Assembly: GCA_019118445.1 (NCBI GenBank)
Contig: DWYY01000115.1
Coordinates: 1-50,218 of the forward strand
Direction: 5' to 3'
DNA: 50,218 nucleotides
From: Candidatus Eisenbergiella merdipullorum
GTDB taxonomy: Bacteria; Bacillota; Clostridia; Lachnospirales; Lachnospiraceae
The notes beneath the pieces are model-generated. The model was not told where the DNA came from and searched no databases. It was given only the letters and a program-made list of their open reading frames with translations. The translations under genes were made by a program, and so were the position numbers. Below, in pieces: positions 15,133 to 24,490 of the stretch (the stretch's first letter is position 1; each line of letters begins with the position of its first letter).

Positions 15133-15687
15133 TCAGCCGGCATGGGCTATCATGTCTTCCATCATACCGGTCCTGATAAACCATTGCCGGAGTATTTCCT
15201 GCAGATCCTCCCCACCGCCATCGATCACCCCGAGCGGCTCCCTTACATCTGCCTTAGGGCACAGCCTGGCGATCTCCTTCCGGAAATCTCCTGCAGCACC
15301 GCCGCAGTGAGAATAAAATGGAAGGAGGATCTTCCCCGCAAGATCGTTTCCATGGAGCCAGGAAGCAAGCGGCGGGGCGATCGTCCCGCACCAGTTCGGG
15401 GAGCCTACAAAGATCACAGGATAAAAGCGTGGGGTAAAGGGACCGGGAAGAAGCCGGGGATAATATCCGGACCTGATCTCTCTTTTTACCTGTTCCAGCA
15501 ATTCTGGGAATGCCATAGGATAGGGCTGCCAGGGATGGACCTCACACCAGTCCCCTGAAGTGGCGGCCTTTATTTCCCGCGCGATCCGATGGGTATTGCC
15601 CGAATAGGAGTAGGAAACGATCAGCGAGCGTTTTAGATTTTTTGTTTCATCTACCCGGCCTGTTTCTTTGCTCATCCATTTCACCAT
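15133..15687 (-). CDS. Flavodoxin-like protein
   Basis: A 184-aa single-domain FMN protein. The phosphate-binding loop is SYSYSGNTHRIAREI and the second flavin loop is VGSPNWCGTIAPPLASWL, followed by LPFYSHCGGAAGDF. The C-terminus is longer than in classical flavodoxins. ATG 15687 is the first after the stop of the preceding gene; ATG 15675 is an alternative, as no ribosome site is compelling. It follows the flavin-reductase-like gene, which could supply reduced flavin or electrons. Cytosolic. Confidence 0.85.
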   Translation of the reverse strand: MVKWMSKETGRVDETKNLKRSLIVSYSYSGNTHRIAREIKAATSGDWCEVHPWQPYPMAFPELLEQVKREIRSGYYPRLLPGPFTPRFYPVIFVGSPNWCGTIAPPLASWLHGNDLAGKILLPFYSHCGGAAGDFRKEIARLCPKADVREPLGVIDGGGEDLQEILRQWFIRTGMMEDMIAHAG

Positions 15688-15701
15688 CCTGCTCTGCTGC
15701 T

Positions 15702-16256
15702 TCAATCCTTCTTTTCTTTTCCGAATGACATGCATTTTCCGATCACTTCGCCGGTCCGCAGATATTCATAGGTAGGCATCTCAAACAGCACCGGCTTGAG
15801 GGTGTGGTAATCGATCTTCCCCTCTGCATTCAGCACAGCTTCTTCCGCGCAGGTATGGTCAATGGTACAGATAAAGCTCTCAAACCCCTTCGTCTCATAA
15901 ATGTCCTCCACGCTGCATACCATGGTCACCGGCGCCTGCGTGATCATCGGGACACCCGCATCATCTAAGACATAGTCGAACAAAGCGGATTTGTCCTCCT
16001 TGTTTCCGCTGACACAGCCGGAACGGTCCGCCTTAGAAAGCAGATCTTCATCCACGATATTGATGGAGAGCTTTCTGTTTTCTTTGATGCCCTGATTGGT
16101 ATAATGGGCCGCTGCCAGGCTGACCATCACATGGTCATGACCGATGATCCCGACATGCCCCACCAACAGCCAGTTTGGCTTCCCGTTTACCATTGCCCCA
16201 ACCACGACAAGGGGTGTGGGATATAATGCCAGTGTGTTTCCGATTTCTTTTTTCAT
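15702..16256 (-). CDS. Flavin-reductase-like FMN-binding protein
   Basis: A 184-aa split-barrel flavin-binding protein of the flavin reductase family (PTPLVVVGAMVNGKPNWLLVG at the N-terminus, typical of the FMN site, then INIVDEDLL and DYVLDDAGVPMI). It probably exchanges electrons between NAD(P)H, FMN and a partner such as the flavodoxin encoded 14 bases downstream. The ATG at 16256 has GGAGG 9 bases upstream; the frame also offers a TTG two codons earlier. A perfect 8-base-arm palindrome at 16297 lies upstream and may control it. Confidence 0.88.
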   Translation of the reverse strand: MKKEIGNTLALYPTPLVVVGAMVNGKPNWLLVGHVGIIGHDHVMVSLAAAHYTNQGIKENRKLSINIVDEDLLSKADRSGCVSGNKEDKSALFDYVLDDAGVPMITQAPVTMVCSVEDIYETKGFESFICTIDHTCAEEAVLNAEGKIDYHTLKPVLFEMPTYEYLRTGEVIGKCMSFGKEKKD

Positions 16257-16296
16257 GTTCAAATTCCTCCTGCTACAATAAATTTATGGTTAATAC

Positions 16297-16315
16297 CCTT
16301 TACATCCTGTAAAGG
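16297..16315. promoter_or_regulatory. Palindrome CCTTTACA-TCC-TGTAAAGG
   Basis: Perfect 8-base arms and a 3-base centre, about 40 bases upstream of the flavin-reductase start, with another CCTTTACA half-copy at 16330. It is too AT-rich for a terminator and resembles an operator. The TTTACA on the minus strand could double as a -35 box, so a bound regulator would occlude or remodel the promoter. Confidence 0.5.
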
Positions 16316-16332
16316 ATGGACCATCTTGTCCT

Positions 16333-17211
16333 TTACAGCGTCATTTTCCGTACCATGGCTTCCGTCCGTTTTTCCAGCCTGGCAGCCATGAGGCTTCCTT
16401 CTTTCAGCTCCAGCTTCTCCACGGGAAGGAATTCTGCGGCCTTTTTCAGGCTGTCATTCCAGAAAGCGGAATCGTGTCCGCCCGGACGGCTGTCCCATAC
16501 CACCTGGTAGCCCAGGTCGATCAGAAGATCCTTAAACGCCGTGTTCGCCTGATAAAGGGATACGTCCTCCGTCCCGCAGTCCATGTAAATGACGGGCTTT
16601 TTCCCGCCTGACCGGGCCAGCTTTTCCGCCAGCGCTTCATAATCGCAGTCCGATCCTTCAAAATCTTCTATCCTGTCCAGCCCGAACATGGACTGGTACT
16701 GTATCCTGGTGAAGAAATCAAGCCCTTCCTCTTCATCCGCTCTCAGGATCAGTCTCTTGATCAGCGCAGAGGAAAAGGCGGTGATATAGCCAAAGGTTTC
16801 CGGATTGCGCAGGCCGTTCACGATCGCCCCGAATCCACCCATGGAAAGTCCTCCGATAAAGGTATCTTCTCTTTTATCCGAAAGCGGGAAGGAATTTCGG
16901 GTAAACTCCACCAGCTCCCTGCCGATAAAGGTTCCATAATAGTTCCCGGTGAGCGGAGAATCGCAGTAGAAGGAGTTCTCTCCATCAGGCATGACAACTG
17001 CCATGCGGTACTTCTGCGCGATGTCCCATAACGCTTCCATTCCGTTCCAACTGCTCCGGCTTCCGGTCATTCCGTGGAGCAGATACAGGGTTTTAAACTT
17101 CTTTTTATCCTCTTCTTCCAGATACGCGCCCTGGTCTGTCGGCAGGAAAACGCCGCAGCAGACAGAGCGGTTCAGGGACTGGGAAAAGAAATCCACATCG
17201 AAATATGCCAT
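16333..17211 (-). CDS. Esterase-D-type alpha/beta hydrolase
   Basis: A 292-aa soluble serine hydrolase of the S-formylglutathione hydrolase / acetyl-xylan esterase-like group. The oxyanion segment is LYLLHGMTGSRSSW, the nucleophile Ser123 sits in GGLSMGGFGA, the acid is likely Asp in YMDCGTEDVSLY and the base His in PGGHDSAFW. No signal peptide, so it acts in the cytoplasm. GAGAGGACAAATGG precedes the start. The substrate is not clear: relatives cleave acetyl or feruloyl esters of sugars or small acyl thioesters. It sits between the lipoprotein electron-transfer operon and the flavin-reductase gene. Confidence 0.9.
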   Translation of the reverse strand: MAYFDVDFFSQSLNRSVCCGVFLPTDQGAYLEEEDKKKFKTLYLLHGMTGSRSSWNGMEALWDIAQKYRMAVVMPDGENSFYCDSPLTGNYYGTFIGRELVEFTRNSFPLSDKREDTFIGGLSMGGFGAIVNGLRNPETFGYITAFSSALIKRLILRADEEEGLDFFTRIQYQSMFGLDRIEDFEGSDCDYEALAEKLARSGGKKPVIYMDCGTEDVSLYQANTAFKDLLIDLGYQVVWDSRPGGHDSAFWNDSLKKAAEFLPVEKLELKEGSLMAARLEKRTEAMVRKMTL

Positions 17212-17266
17212 TTGTCCTCTCCTTTTTCGTCACAGTTCCATCCATATCATTTGGTCAGGCTGTCCA

Positions 17267-18316
17267 TCAAAGATCGACCAGCGCATAGCTCCGGCTCCCC
17301 AGCCCGATCTCCTCCGCATGCTCCAGGGTCAGTAGCCCGTTGCGGGATTCGATCCGCTGGATAAGGGATGCGCCGTCCTCCGCGGAATAGACCAGATCGA
17401 TGCAGGCCTGATCCAGTGCCACCGGATCGAAGGATGCCAGGATCCCGATATCGTGCATATCCGGCTCAGCGGGATTTCCATCACAGTCACAGTCCACCGA
17501 CAGGCGGTTCATCACGTTGATATAGAGCATGTTGCCGCCCATATGATCAGAAACGGACTTGCCTGCTTCTGCCATGGATTCCAGGAAGGCGTCCTGGTCG
17601 CCTCCCCACATGCTCCCGCCGGTCCCTCCGGAATGGATATGGGATTTTCCCTCTGAGGACGCGATCCCAATGGAGATATTTTTGATCGCGCCGCCAAAAC
17701 CTGCCATGGCATGACCCTTAAAATGGGAAAGCACGATGTAATAATCATAGTTTGCGAAGTGGGAACCGACGTAATTTTCCGTCAGGTGCGTCCCTCCCGT
17801 GACCGGCAGGGTCATGGAGCCTTCCGCGTCCATGATATCCACGTCAGCTATTGCCGTATACCCATGATCTTCGGCAAGCTGCATATGATAGGCGGTGTTC
17901 GCCCGTTCTCCCCCATAGGCCGTGTTGCACTCCACGATCGTCCCGTTCACCGACTGGACCAGATCCCCGATCAGTTCCGGGCGCAGATAGTTGCTCCCGG
18001 TCTCACCGGTACTGATCTTCACGGCGATGCTGCCCTCCGGGAGCTGCGCGCCGAGCGCTTCATAAACGGCCATCAGCCCCTCCGGGCTGATATCCGTCGT
18101 CATGTATACGACCGGCTGTGTGGTTTCCTCCAAAGCAGGCTGCAGGTCTTCCGTTCCTTCCTGGGAAGGTCCGGTTAATGTCTGCGGCACTTCCGATGCC
18201 TGCTGTCCGGATCCCGAAGGTCTTTCGGCGGATGGAGCCATCTCATTGGAAGCGCATGCTGCCAGCGAAACGGTACATGCCAACAGTGCCAGAATAACAG
18301 AAAAACGTTCTTTCAT
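17267..18316 (-). CDS. DUF362-domain lipoprotein
   Basis: A 349-aa protein with an N-terminal signal and lipobox (VSLAACAS, lipidated Cys at about residue 21), then a Ser/Pro/Glu-rich linker to about residue 70 and a DUF362 domain. The domain shows VLSHFKGHAMAGFGGAIKN, VDCDCDG and SFDPVALDQACIDLV. Many DUF362 proteins are cytoplasmic and carry a ferredoxin domain with eight cysteines; that part is absent here. Its stop-start overlap with the cytochrome-like gene (18313-18316) and the following lipoprotein flavodoxin indicate one operon. It is probably a surface-anchored redox or metal protein; the function is inferred from the neighbours. Confidence 0.9.
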   Translation of the reverse strand: MKERFSVILALLACTVSLAACASNEMAPSAERPSGSGQQASEVPQTLTGPSQEGTEDLQPALEETTQPVVYMTTDISPEGLMAVYEALGAQLPEGSIAVKISTGETGSNYLRPELIGDLVQSVNGTIVECNTAYGGERANTAYHMQLAEDHGYTAIADVDIMDAEGSMTLPVTGGTHLTENYVGSHFANYDYYIVLSHFKGHAMAGFGGAIKNISIGIASSEGKSHIHSGGTGGSMWGGDQDAFLESMAEAGKSVSDHMGGNMLYINVMNRLSVDCDCDGNPAEPDMHDIGILASFDPVALDQACIDLVYSAEDGASLIQRIESRNGLLTLEHAEEIGLGSRSYALVDL

Positions 18317-19014
18317 TTCATGCCTCCTCTTGCCTTTCTCCCGGAAAGCTTCCGGAGAGCTCCGGAAGCGTAATAAGCCAGGAAGATGAAGGTCCCCATC
18401 ATCGACAGATAGTCCAGATAAAACAGGGGGACCGGTTCATTAAAATCCAGGAAAACAAACTGGGTACGCAGGAACATATAGGTAGGAAGATCCCGCGAGA
18501 TAAATACGGTCAGACCGTAGACTGCGATCGCCGCCCCGACGACGAAGAACAGGATGCTGCCTTTTCCATTGCGGGGCTTCTGCTTTTTCAATGTCCTTCC
18601 CGCAAGTCCCAGGAGCATTCCCCAATGCAGCCCCAGATGCAGGGACATCAGGACGAATCCCCAATGGGACGCCGCGATATGCAAAAGCCTTGCAAAGGAC
18701 ATCCCGCCATGTATTCCCAGAAAGGCAAACACATGATTGGAGAGCATGATCCCGCTGACCATCAGGCCGATCATGGAAAGGAAGAGCAGGATATCGGCGA
18801 TCAGCATGAAAATACGGGATGGGGAATATTTCCCGCGGAACAGATTTTTATGCCAGTTCCCGTTGAGGCCGTGATGGACGAGGAACAGAACGAACATGAT
18901 AGCTCCCGCCCACTCATGAGCGATATCGCCCCAGAACTGGTAGCCCATTAAAAACAGCAGGGTAAGCGTCATCAGGATATCAACCCCTGTTTTCAGGATC
19001 GCTTTTGGTTTCAC
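18313..19014 (-). CDS. DUF4405 cytochrome-b-like membrane protein
   Basis: A 233-aa integral membrane protein with about five to six helices. Candidate haem-ligating histidines cluster in two helices: FVLFLVHHGLNGNWH and LLHIAASHWGFVLMSLHLGLHWG, plus DIAHEWAG. This matches DUF4405 proteins, which share the four-helix b-cytochrome fold of formate dehydrogenase gamma subunits. It could move electrons from the membrane quinone or a cytoplasmic donor to the outer-face flavodoxin and DUF362 lipoproteins encoded on either side. The GTG start (19014) has AGGAGAGG just upstream; the longer frame would overlap the preceding gene. Confidence 0.87.
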   Translation of the reverse strand: MKPKAILKTGVDILMTLTLLFLMGYQFWGDIAHEWAGAIMFVLFLVHHGLNGNWHKNLFRGKYSPSRIFMLIADILLFLSMIGLMVSGIMLSNHVFAFLGIHGGMSFARLLHIAASHWGFVLMSLHLGLHWGMLLGLAGRTLKKQKPRNGKGSILFFVVGAAIAVYGLTVFISRDLPTYMFLRTQFVFLDFNEPVPLFYLDYLSMMGTFIFLAYYASGALRKLSGRKARGGMK

Positions 19015-19033
19015 CGTTTCCTCTCCTTCCCCG

Positions 19034-19711
19034 TCATGCCAGATCCAGGCCGCCGATCCAGGATGCGATCTCTTCTCCTGCGCCATCTACACTGCTTCCT
19101 GATACATGGAGTCCTTCAAGGATCCCTGCTCCCGGCGCGCTGTCGGACAGCTTATCCAGGCTCCGCCCAAAGCCGCTCCCGCCGCTGGTGCAGAAGGGAA
19201 CGAGCGTCTTTCCCGTCCAGTCATAGGACTCCAGGAAGGTGTAAATGATCATCGGCGCGTCTCCCCACCAGTCAGGATACCCTACAAACACCACATCGTA
19301 GCTGTCCCAGTTTTCCACCTGGCCGGCGATCTCTGGGCGGGCATTATCCGACTGCTCCTGCTGTGCAACATCCAGGAGGGTATCATAATCATCCGTATAG
19401 GGGACCGCAGGTTCGATCTCGAACAGGTCCGCCCCAGTCTCCTCCTGGATCATCTGAGCCATCTGTGCCGTATTGCCTGACCAGGAGAAATACGCGATGA
19501 GTGTGCCGCCGGCATCCTCCGATGCATCTTCAGCTGCTGCAGAAGTCTCCTCTGTTCCCGCAGAAGCCTCAGGATCTTCTCCGGCGCCTGCAGTCTCTGC
19601 GGCTGTTGATCCTGCGGCTCCGTCCTCTGCCGGCTGCGTGTTCCGGCCGCCGCAGGCAGCCAGGGATAATGCCAATACCATGGATAATAAAACAGATAAT
19701 ATTTTTTTCAT
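19034..19711 (-). CDS. Flavodoxin lipoprotein
   Basis: A 225-aa precursor. The signal peptide ends in a lipobox (LSLAACGG, Cys about residue 20), and a 50-residue low-complexity linker rich in Ala, Glu, Ser and Thr follows. Then comes a complete flavodoxin domain: GGTLIAYFSWSGNTAQMAQM for phosphate binding, VGYPDWWGDAPMIIYTFLES for the isoalloxazine, and PFCTSGGSGFGRS. So it should hold FMN outside the cell, tethered to the membrane. Flavodoxins are normally cytosolic. ATG 19711 was chosen because AAAGGA lies 9 bases before it. It is the first gene of the operon with DUF4405 and DUF362. Confidence 0.92.
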   Translation of the reverse strand: MKKILSVLLSMVLALSLAACGGRNTQPAEDGAAGSTAAETAGAGEDPEASAGTEETSAAAEDASEDAGGTLIAYFSWSGNTAQMAQMIQEETGADLFEIEPAVPYTDDYDTLLDVAQQEQSDNARPEIAGQVENWDSYDVVFVGYPDWWGDAPMIIYTFLESYDWTGKTLVPFCTSGGSGFGRSLDKLSDSAPGAGILEGLHVSGSSVDGAGEEIASWIGGLDLA

Positions 19712-19762
19712 GGGGTTCATTCCTTTCTTTTTTCATGGGCGGCTTCTTCTATGCCGCCCGGA

Positions 19763-20371
19763 TTATTCTCCTTCGCCTTCGGCGCATTCCATCGGCGCAT
19801 TCCATTTGAGTATCCTGCAGGGGTTTCCGCAGGCGATGGCGTTGTCTGGTACAGACTCGGTCACCACGCTTCCCGCCCCGATGACCACGTTGTCACCGAT
19901 GCTAACGCCCGGAAGGATGATGCTGCCTCCTCCGATCCAGGAATAGCTGCCAATGTGTACCGGCACTGCCTGTGTCTTGACCGCAGCGATCCCGCCAGGC
20001 TCATGCCAGAAGCGCTGCGCACCGTCAAGCGCATGAACGGCTGTGTATATCTTTACATCCGGTCCGATCATGGTACACTCCCCGATGACGATCGGCGCGG
20101 TGTCCAGCAGCGTACAGTGCATGTTGATAAAACTGTTGTCCGCAAGGTGGATGTTGCATCCATAGTCAACATAGATCGGCTGGTTCACACGGACATTCCT
20201 GCCAAACGTCCCAAGAAGCTCCGTCAAAAGGCGGGCTCTCGCTTCAGCATCTCCGGCAGGCAGGCTGTTGTACTGTCTCATCAAGTCCTTCGCATGATCC
20301 TGCTGTTTTCTAAGCTCCGGGTTTCTGGCATCATAGATCTGTCCGCTCTGCTTCTTTTCCAGTTCAGTCAT
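19763..20371 (-). CDS. Maltose/galactoside O-acetyltransferase (hexapeptide family)
   Basis: A 202-aa trimeric left-handed beta-helix acetyltransferase of the Maa/LacA/NodL group. The N-terminal helical cap (YDARNPELRKQQDHAKDLM) is followed by hexapeptide repeats (VNQPIYVDYGCNIHLADNSF, IVIGECTMIGPDV) with the catalytic His in YTAVHALD and the CoA-binding IGAGSVVTESVPDNAIACGNPC. It acetylates sugar hydroxyls from acetyl-CoA, probably for detoxification or export of non-metabolised sugars. It lies upstream of the flavodoxin lipoprotein on the same strand and could be co-transcribed. Confidence 0.92.
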   Translation of the reverse strand: MTELEKKQSGQIYDARNPELRKQQDHAKDLMRQYNSLPAGDAEARARLLTELLGTFGRNVRVNQPIYVDYGCNIHLADNSFINMHCTLLDTAPIVIGECTMIGPDVKIYTAVHALDGAQRFWHEPGGIAAVKTQAVPVHIGSYSWIGGGSIILPGVSIGDNVVIGAGSVVTESVPDNAIACGNPCRILKWNAPMECAEGEGE

Positions 20372-20470
20372 TTTTTCTGTACCTCAGTTCTTTTTGTCCT
20401 TCCTGTAAAAAAGTATATAGGGCGTCTTGTCTCATGTAAAATACTTGTTTTTCATCATAACCCATTCATT

Positions 20471-21001
20471 TTATGTATGTTTCATCGCAGTAGGAAAAAA
20501 GAGCGAAAAGGGAGAGCTTCCCCGGATCTGGATGTCTTCCGTAAAAATGACAACAGGAAGCGGACCATCTCCACTCCCTGCCGTCACTAACATCCGTTCC
20601 CGGACGCACCTTTTGGGAATCAAAGCACTCTTCCAAGCTTCTTCCATTGCTTTTGTACCGATCACCTCTCCCTTCTGCCAGACACGTTCTCCCACAATGA
20701 TCTGTCTTACACAGACTCCCAGGTTTTCCAGGATCAGCGTCAGGTCTTCCGCATTACGCTTCAGGCCCTGTTTCCCATCGTGGCCTGTCACAAAACATAG
20801 GCCTCTTTGCCGCCCAGCCCCTGCCATTCAGGCAGGAGCCGGTCGATAAGCACTTTCATCTGACCGCCCATGGTCAGAAAAAAAGGTGGGCGACGCGAGA
20901 ACCAGGACATCTGCTTCCTTTGCTCCCCGGATAAACTCATCGCAAAGAAGATCGGAACTTCCTTTTGCGCGTGGATTCCCATTGATCACTAATACCTTCA
21001 A
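20471..21001 (-). pseudogene. NAD(P)H-dependent FMN reductase, multiply broken
   Basis: From TTG 21001 (AGGAGAAGATCGGA upstream) the frame reads LVINGNPRAKGSSDLLCDEF, then FIRGAKEADVLVLASPTFF, so about 50 residues normally between GAKEA and ADVLVLASP are missing. A slip in the run of seven T near 20881 then moves the frame to FLTMGGQMKVLIDRLLPEW. A second slip at TATGTTTTG near 20797 moves it to FVTGHDGKQGLKRNAEDLTL. Three lesions make it a pseudogene of the same flavodoxin-fold family as the intact gene at 22960. Confidence 0.85.
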
Positions 21002-21049
21002 TCCGATCTTCTCCTATCATTTCGTCACAGCCACGGCTGCCGTCATTTT

Positions 21050-22039
<990 letters not shown>

Positions 22040-22076
22040 TTTCGCATTCCTCCTTCTCGCATGATCGTTTTACTCA

Positions 22077-22940
22077 TTACAGGCTGGTCAGTACAGGGTT
22101 GTTCAGATAATCATACACCCTCCTGATCTCACTGATCTTCCGGGTATCCAGCATGGAAGGACAGCCCTTATCAAGCGTGGAGATCTTCTCCATATCTTCG
22201 TCATCAAGGCTGAAATCCCAGATGTCCAGATTCTCCTTCATCCGCTCTTTGTGTATCGTTTTCGGGATGACAATGACTCCCTGCTGCACATTCCAGCGGA
22301 GGATGACCTGAGCTGGCGTCCTGCCATGCTTCTTTGCGATCCCGGCTAATATCGGTTCGGTAAACATGCCCTTCAGTCCTTCCGCAAAAGGAGCCCATGC
22401 CTCCGGCTGCACCTTCAACTCCCGCATCAGTGAAAGGTCTTCCGCGCGCTGATAATGGGGATGGCGCTCGATCTGGTTGATCTGCGGCAGGACCCTGGCG
22501 TTATAACACAGGTCCAGCAGCCGGTCTGGCAGAAAATTGCATACGCCGATGGCACGGACCTTTCCTTCCTGATACAGCTCTTCCAGTGCGCGCCAGGAAC
22601 CGTAATAATCTCCTAAGGGCATATGGATCAGATACAGGTCCAGATAGGTAAGTCCCAGGTTGTCTAAAGATTCCCGGAAGGCTTCTCTGGTTTTCTCATA
22701 TCCCATCTGCTGGATATAGGCTTTGGTCGTGATGAACAGTTCTTCCCTTGGAATTCCACAGCTTTGAATTGCCCTTCCTACAGCTTTTTCGTTCTGATAG
22801 GAGCTTGCTGTGTCGATCATGCGGTATCCGGTGGAAATGGCATCTTTTACGACCTTCTCGCAGGCTTCCTCCGGGATCTGAAAGACCCCGAACCCTTCCA
22901 TCGGCATCATTACTCCGTTACTTAATCTGACTGTTTCCAT
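22077..22940 (-). CDS. Aldo/keto reductase (AKR5-like, 2,5-diketogluconate reductase type)
   Basis: A 287-aa AKR with the shorter AKR5 organisation: MPMEGFGVFQIP, MIDTASSYQNEKAVGRAI (Asp, Tyr), ITTKAYI (Lys), LYLIHMPLGDYYG (His) and IPKTIHKERMKENLDIWDF at the cofactor site. Enzymes of this group reduce keto sugars, methylglyoxal or other carbonyls. It resembles the gene at 35357. It lies 38 bases upstream of the AKR at 21050 on the same strand, so the two are likely co-transcribed. Confidence 0.92.
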   Translation of the reverse strand: METVRLSNGVMMPMEGFGVFQIPEEACEKVVKDAISTGYRMIDTASSYQNEKAVGRAIQSCGIPREELFITTKAYIQQMGYEKTREAFRESLDNLGLTYLDLYLIHMPLGDYYGSWRALEELYQEGKVRAIGVCNFLPDRLLDLCYNARVLPQINQIERHPHYQRAEDLSLMRELKVQPEAWAPFAEGLKGMFTEPILAGIAKKHGRTPAQVILRWNVQQGVIVIPKTIHKERMKENLDIWDFSLDDEDMEKISTLDKGCPSMLDTRKISEIRRVYDYLNNPVLTSL

Positions 22941-22959
22941 GATGAACAGGCCTCCTTTA

Positions 22960-23496
22960 TCATTTCAGCCGGTTTCCCAAATGGTAAGCCTGCTGCGGGA
23001 ACTCAGAGTGCCGGGTCATGGACGGCGTACCGCAGCCATATCCCAGCACCATCCCCATGTCCTCCAGGTTCAGGTACCGTACCAGCGTCCTGTAGTGTGC
23101 TTCCAACGCCTCAAAGGTCCAGTCGTCGCTGTTCCAGGCAACGGTCAGCAGAGCAGATTTCATGTGCTTACGCTGGATAGAACTGTTAAAGGCGCAGAAC
23201 CGGTCGATCATGGTCTTGAGCTGAGCGGACATGCCATAATAATAGAGTGGAGTGGCAAACACTATCATGTCAGCATCCAGAATTTTCCGGCGGATGCCTT
23301 CCACATCATCCTTCTGCACACAGGGGCCTTCGTAGCCGCAGTGGATGCAGCCGGTGCAGGGATGGATGTCGGCGTGTGCCACATCGATCATTTCCACCGT
23401 GTGGCCCGCTTCTTCCGCCCCCTGGCGGAAACAATCCGCCAGCAGATGGGTGGAGCCTTTTTTGTTGGGACTGCCCTCCAATACAACGATTTTCAT
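22960..23496 (-). CDS. NADPH-dependent FMN reductase / iron-sulfur flavoprotein-like
   Basis: A 178-aa flavodoxin-fold protein. The FMN phosphate loop is LEGSPNKKGSTHLLAD. A short Cys cluster, CTGCIHCGYEGPC, is what iron-sulfur flavoproteins use for a cluster, although spacing alone does not prove one. FATPLYYYGMSAQLKTMIDR is the usual flavin loop. ATG 23496 has GGGGG upstream; a GTG three codons earlier is possible. It is an intact paralogue of the pseudogene at 20471, and lies within the run of AKR genes, so it may supply or drain reducing equivalents for them. Confidence 0.9.
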   Translation of the reverse strand: MKIVVLEGSPNKKGSTHLLADCFRQGAEEAGHTVEMIDVAHADIHPCTGCIHCGYEGPCVQKDDVEGIRRKILDADMIVFATPLYYYGMSAQLKTMIDRFCAFNSSIQRKHMKSALLTVAWNSDDWTFEALEAHYRTLVRYLNLEDMGMVLGYGCGTPSMTRHSEFPQQAYHLGNRLK

Positions 23497-23508
23497 TTTC
23501 CGCACCCC

Positions 23509-24447
23509 CTATTTCATTTCCTTTTCCCAGTAACGGATGACGTTCAACGGTGTCGCGCCCGCCAGGCGCTCCATGGTTTCAATCTCATCCGCGGTCAGCT
23601 CCAGGGCTGCAGCCCTTGCAGCGTCCTCCACCTGGTACACTTTGGTCACACCGTTGATCGGCAGAGTGCCCTTTGCAATGGCCCAGGCTACCGGAAGCTG
23701 AGCGATGGACACGCCATGTTTATCGGCGATCTCCTTCAGGCCGGCATTCAGCTTTTCCAACTGGGGAAGCATGGGGTTATACACCGCCCCGCGGTCAGAA
23801 TCCGCCGGGAAGGGGTGTTTTGTATCATATTTGCCGGACAGCGCGCCCTGCTCCAGCACCATGTAAGAGAAGAAAGTGATATCGTTTTGTCTGCAGTAAT
23901 CAAGGATCCCGGAAGTCTCGGAAGAACGGTTCAGCAGACTGTAATGGTTCTGGACTGCAGCAATCTTCAGACCCTCGGCCCCCAGGATGGCCGCGGCTTC
24001 CCGGATCTCCGCCAGATTGTGGTTGGAAAGGCCGATACGGCCGATCTTTCCGGTCTTTGCCAGAGGGATCAGCTTTCTCGTCCACTCCGGCGCACCCACC
24101 GGATTATGGATCCAGTAAACATCCATATAATCGGTGCCAAGTAGTCCGGCACTGATCTCATACATGGCTGTCACGGCGTTTTCCGCATTGGGATCGGCGC
24201 ACTGGGGTGTGAACTTGTCTGAGATGAGATAGCTGTCACGGGGTACCGTGCGTAAAAAACCGCCCAGCACTTTCTCGGAAGCGCCCATCCCATAAGCATA
24301 AGCGGTATCCCAGAGATTCAGTCCGGCCTTCATGGCCGCATCGAATACCGGCCGTAGGTCAGCGTCGGTCAGGTTGCCTCCAAAGGTTCCATCGTTGCCC
24401 CAGGCCCAGGCGCCCAGAGCGATTTTAGGTAATTGTTTCAGTTCCAT
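23509..24447 (-). CDS. Aldo/keto reductase (pyridoxal-reductase-like)
   Basis: A 312-aa AKR. The N-terminus IALGAWAWGNDGTFGG, the tetrad Asp/Tyr in NLWDTAYAYGMGASE, the Lys in ISDKFTP and the His in VYWIHNPVG are visible. The C-terminal loop INGVTKVYQVEDAARA binds the cofactor. It is of a different subgroup from the AKRs at 21050 and 22077, so the set is not a simple tandem duplication. ATG 24447 has GGAGG 8 bases upstream, preferred over a TTG five codons earlier. Twelve bases separate it from the flavoprotein gene downstream. Confidence 0.9.
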   Translation of the reverse strand: MELKQLPKIALGAWAWGNDGTFGGNLTDADLRPVFDAAMKAGLNLWDTAYAYGMGASEKVLGGFLRTVPRDSYLISDKFTPQCADPNAENAVTAMYEISAGLLGTDYMDVYWIHNPVGAPEWTRKLIPLAKTGKIGRIGLSNHNLAEIREAAAILGAEGLKIAAVQNHYSLLNRSSETSGILDYCRQNDITFFSYMVLEQGALSGKYDTKHPFPADSDRGAVYNPMLPQLEKLNAGLKEIADKHGVSIAQLPVAWAIAKGTLPINGVTKVYQVEDAARAAALELTADEIETMERLAGATPLNVIRYWEKEMK

Positions 24448-24490
24448 ATCCATTTCCTCCAAATTTCAGATTCAAATGCAAAATTTATTC

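Noticed and set aside
22939..24144. A 401-codon plus-strand frame
   Set aside because: It covers the minus-strand flavoprotein and AKR genes, has no ribosome site and reads as low-complexity His/Gly/Leu sequence typical of a shadow.
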